From: Planctomicrobium sp.
Lineage (GTDB): Bacteria; Planctomycetota; Planctomycetia; Planctomycetales; Planctomycetaceae
Reading direction: 5' to 3'
Assembly: GCA_029259835.1 (NCBI GenBank)
Contig: JAJDEL010000208.1
Span: forward strand, 1-6,981
DNA: 6,981 nt
Part shown: in pieces, positions 5,990 to 6,981 of the stretch
How positions within the stretch are numbered: the first letter of the stretch is position 1
Layout: every line of letters begins with the position of its first letter
Program-made: the position numbers and the translations under genes
Notes under the pieces: model-generated
Database searches by the model: none
Told to the model about the DNA's origin: nothing
What the model saw: only the letters and a program-made list of their open reading frames with translations

Positions 5990-6226
5990 TCAAAACGCCG
6001 TGAGCATCGCCAGCACGACCGCAATGATTCCCAGCACGGCGAGCCAGACGTACCAGTCTGGTTTGCCGATGAGTGGGTTGGTTGAGCGAACGACGTATTC
6101 TCCGCACGCCGGGCACATTTCGCAGTCTTCGTAGACCTCTACTCCGCAGTTGGAACAGGGAAACGTGAAGCCTTCGTCCGTTTCATCTGGGTAGTCATCG
6201 TCGTACTCTTCGTCGTCCCAATTCAT
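5990..6226 (-). CDS. Small zinc-ribbon membrane protein
   Basis: This 78-residue protein is described here from ATG 6226. The first 20 residues are strongly acidic (MNWDDEEYDDDYPDETDEGF). A cysteine cluster follows: Cys24-x2-Cys27, then Cys35-x2-Cys38-x2-Cys41, ending in CPACGEY, which is the pattern of a zinc-ribbon treble-clef knuckle binding one zinc through two CxxC pairs. Cys35 is an extra cysteine. Residues about 57-77 (DWYVWLAVLGIIAVVLAMLT) form one membrane helix at the very C-terminus, so the ribbon is probably cytoplasmic and tail-anchored. Starts further upstream would overlap the preceding gene and add unrelated residues. AAGGAG at 6238-6243 is 11 bases from the ATG and overlaps the end of the FGE-like gene; the two genes are 8 bases apart and probably cotranscribed. 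Such small zinc-ribbon membrane proteins are common in Planctomycetes; the role is unknown. Confidence 0.8.
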   Translation of the reverse strand: MNWDDEEYDDDYPDETDEGFTFPCSNCGVEVYEDCEMCPACGEYVVRSTNPLIGKPDWYVWLAVLGIIAVVLAMLTAF

Positions 6227-6234
6227 CTGATGAT

Positions 6235-6981
6235 TTACTCCTTGACCAGAACGCAACGAAAGCCGAAGGCATCGTCGCGACCACTCTTCGGGAATGGTCT
6301 GCGGAACGATGATGTCAATTTTGTGTAAGGATCTTTCCACGACCCGCCACGAACGGCAACTTGATCAGCTTTATTTGCAACCGGAGTGTGAGCCGATGTC
6401 GCAACCTCAGAGAGATTCGGCGTCCAGTCGTCGAGACAGAACTCCCACAAATAACCATGGACATCGTACAATCCCCATGGGTTCGGCTTGAGAACTCCAA
6501 CTGCCGGATCGTTACCGGCTGCGTTACCTGTGTGCCAAGCGTAGGGATCAAGCAGCGTTGCCTTGTTGCCGACGTCACCTTCCTCGCGAGCCTTGTCTCC
6601 AAAACTGTATGCAGTCGTTGTCCCGGCACGAGCAGAGTATTCCCACTCGACTTCGGTGGGCAAACGGACAACTTGATTTGCCGCAATGAGTTTGTGCTCA
6701 CGCAACATTTGCGTGACTTTTTGACAAAACTCTTTCGCTTCCGCAAAGGTCATACTTTCCGCGGAATTGCGAGGCCCTTTCCAACGGCTTGGATTGTTGC
6801 CCATGACTGCTTCGTAGAGATTCTGATAGACCTCATACTTCGCGATGGAGAATGGTTTCGTCAGCCTCGCTTCGACCGAAGGAGCCATGACCACCGTCTT
6901 GGGGAACTTCCCTTTGCCAGGTGTGATGGAAACGAATTCTTCTGCAAAGGTTTTGAGAAGCACGACTGTCTCCTTGTCTTC
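6235..6981 (-). CDS. FGE-sulfatase (SUMF1-like) domain protein, 5' end outside window
   Basis: The frame is open to the right edge, so the true start is not visible; a GTG at 6963 is in frame but would cut the domain start closely. The visible 248 residues carry nearly the whole formylglycine-generating-enzyme fold: EEFVSITPGKGKF, KPFSIAKYEVYQNLYEAVMG, NNPSRWKGPRNSAESMTFAE, VVRLPTEVEWEYSARAGTTT, NPWGLYDVHGYLWEFCLDDW, VAVRGGSWKD and the final FGFRCVLVKE. In true FGEs two cysteines follow the RGGS segment and bind copper to oxidise a sulfatase Cys. Here the same stretch reads KDPYTKLTSSFRRP with no cysteine, so sulfatase activation is unlikely. In Planctomycetes these domains often serve other, unknown roles and may be fused to kinase or signal-peptide regions upstream. 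It precedes the zinc-ribbon gene by 8 bases. The fold is sure; the function is not. Confidence 0.9.
   Translation of the reverse strand, partial: EDKETVVLLKTFAEEFVSITPGKGKFPKTVVMAPSVEARLTKPFSIAKYEVYQNLYEAVMGNNPSRWKGPRNSAESMTFAEAKEFCQKVTQMLREHKLIAANQVVRLPTEVEWEYSARAGTTTAYSFGDKAREEGDVGNKATLLDPYAWHTGNAAGNDPAVGVLKPNPWGLYDVHGYLWEFCLDDWTPNLSEVATSAHTPVANKADQVAVRGGSWKDPYTKLTSSFRRPFPKSGRDDAFGFRCVLVKE

Overview
The window looks like ordinary chromosome from a planctomycete, probably of the Gimesia/Rubinisphaera/Thalassoglobus kind. The reasons are a DUF1080 (3-keto-disaccharide hydrolase) protein, an FGE-sulfatase-like domain protein, an ECF sigma/anti-sigma pair, several secreted or lipid-anchored proteins of unknown role, moderate GC and irregular Shine-Dalgarno use. 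This assignment rests on gene content read by eye, not on a search. No rRNA, tRNA, CRISPR, insertion sequence or phage gene was seen.

Layout. (a) 1-1188, minus strand: a tight three-gene operon, read right to left. It encodes an ECF sigma factor (probable GTG start at 1188), a one-pass membrane anti-sigma factor (643-110), and the first 37 codons of a secreted protein running off the left edge (start 113). Both junctions are 4-base ATGA overlaps, so the genes are probably translationally coupled. (b) 1189-1586: a divergent control region with a perfect 12-bp palindrome and a TTGACA hexamer. (c) 1587-3899, plus strand: a 770-residue secreted protein with a carboxyl-esterase-like alpha/beta hydrolase domain whose nucleophile elbow reads GHGMGG, with Gly where Ser is expected. 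(d) 3900-4192: a gap with a possible branched RNA or DNA fold, an 11-bp direct repeat and a candidate promoter. (e) 4193-5074, plus strand: a DUF1080 lipoprotein or secreted protein. (f) 5075-5211: a convergent gap holding three inverted repeats. (g) 5212-5913, minus strand: an unrecognised lipoprotein. (h) 5990-6981, minus strand: a small zinc-ribbon membrane protein directly downstream of an FGE-sulfatase-like protein whose start lies beyond the right edge.

How they work together. The sigma, anti-sigma and secreted gene should form one envelope-signalling unit: the anti-sigma factor holds the sigma factor at the membrane until a signal frees it. The third gene may be the target, the sensor or a co-regulator. 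The two plus-strand genes encode exported proteins that could act on carbohydrate or ester substrates in the periplasm, but nothing links them to the sigma factor beyond proximity. The FGE-like and zinc-ribbon genes are 8 bases apart and are probably cotranscribed.

Most notable points: the Ser-less hydrolase, the FGE-like domain lacking the catalytic cysteine pair, and the foldable gaps at 3981-4053 and 5074-5201. No clearly new multi-gene system is evident.
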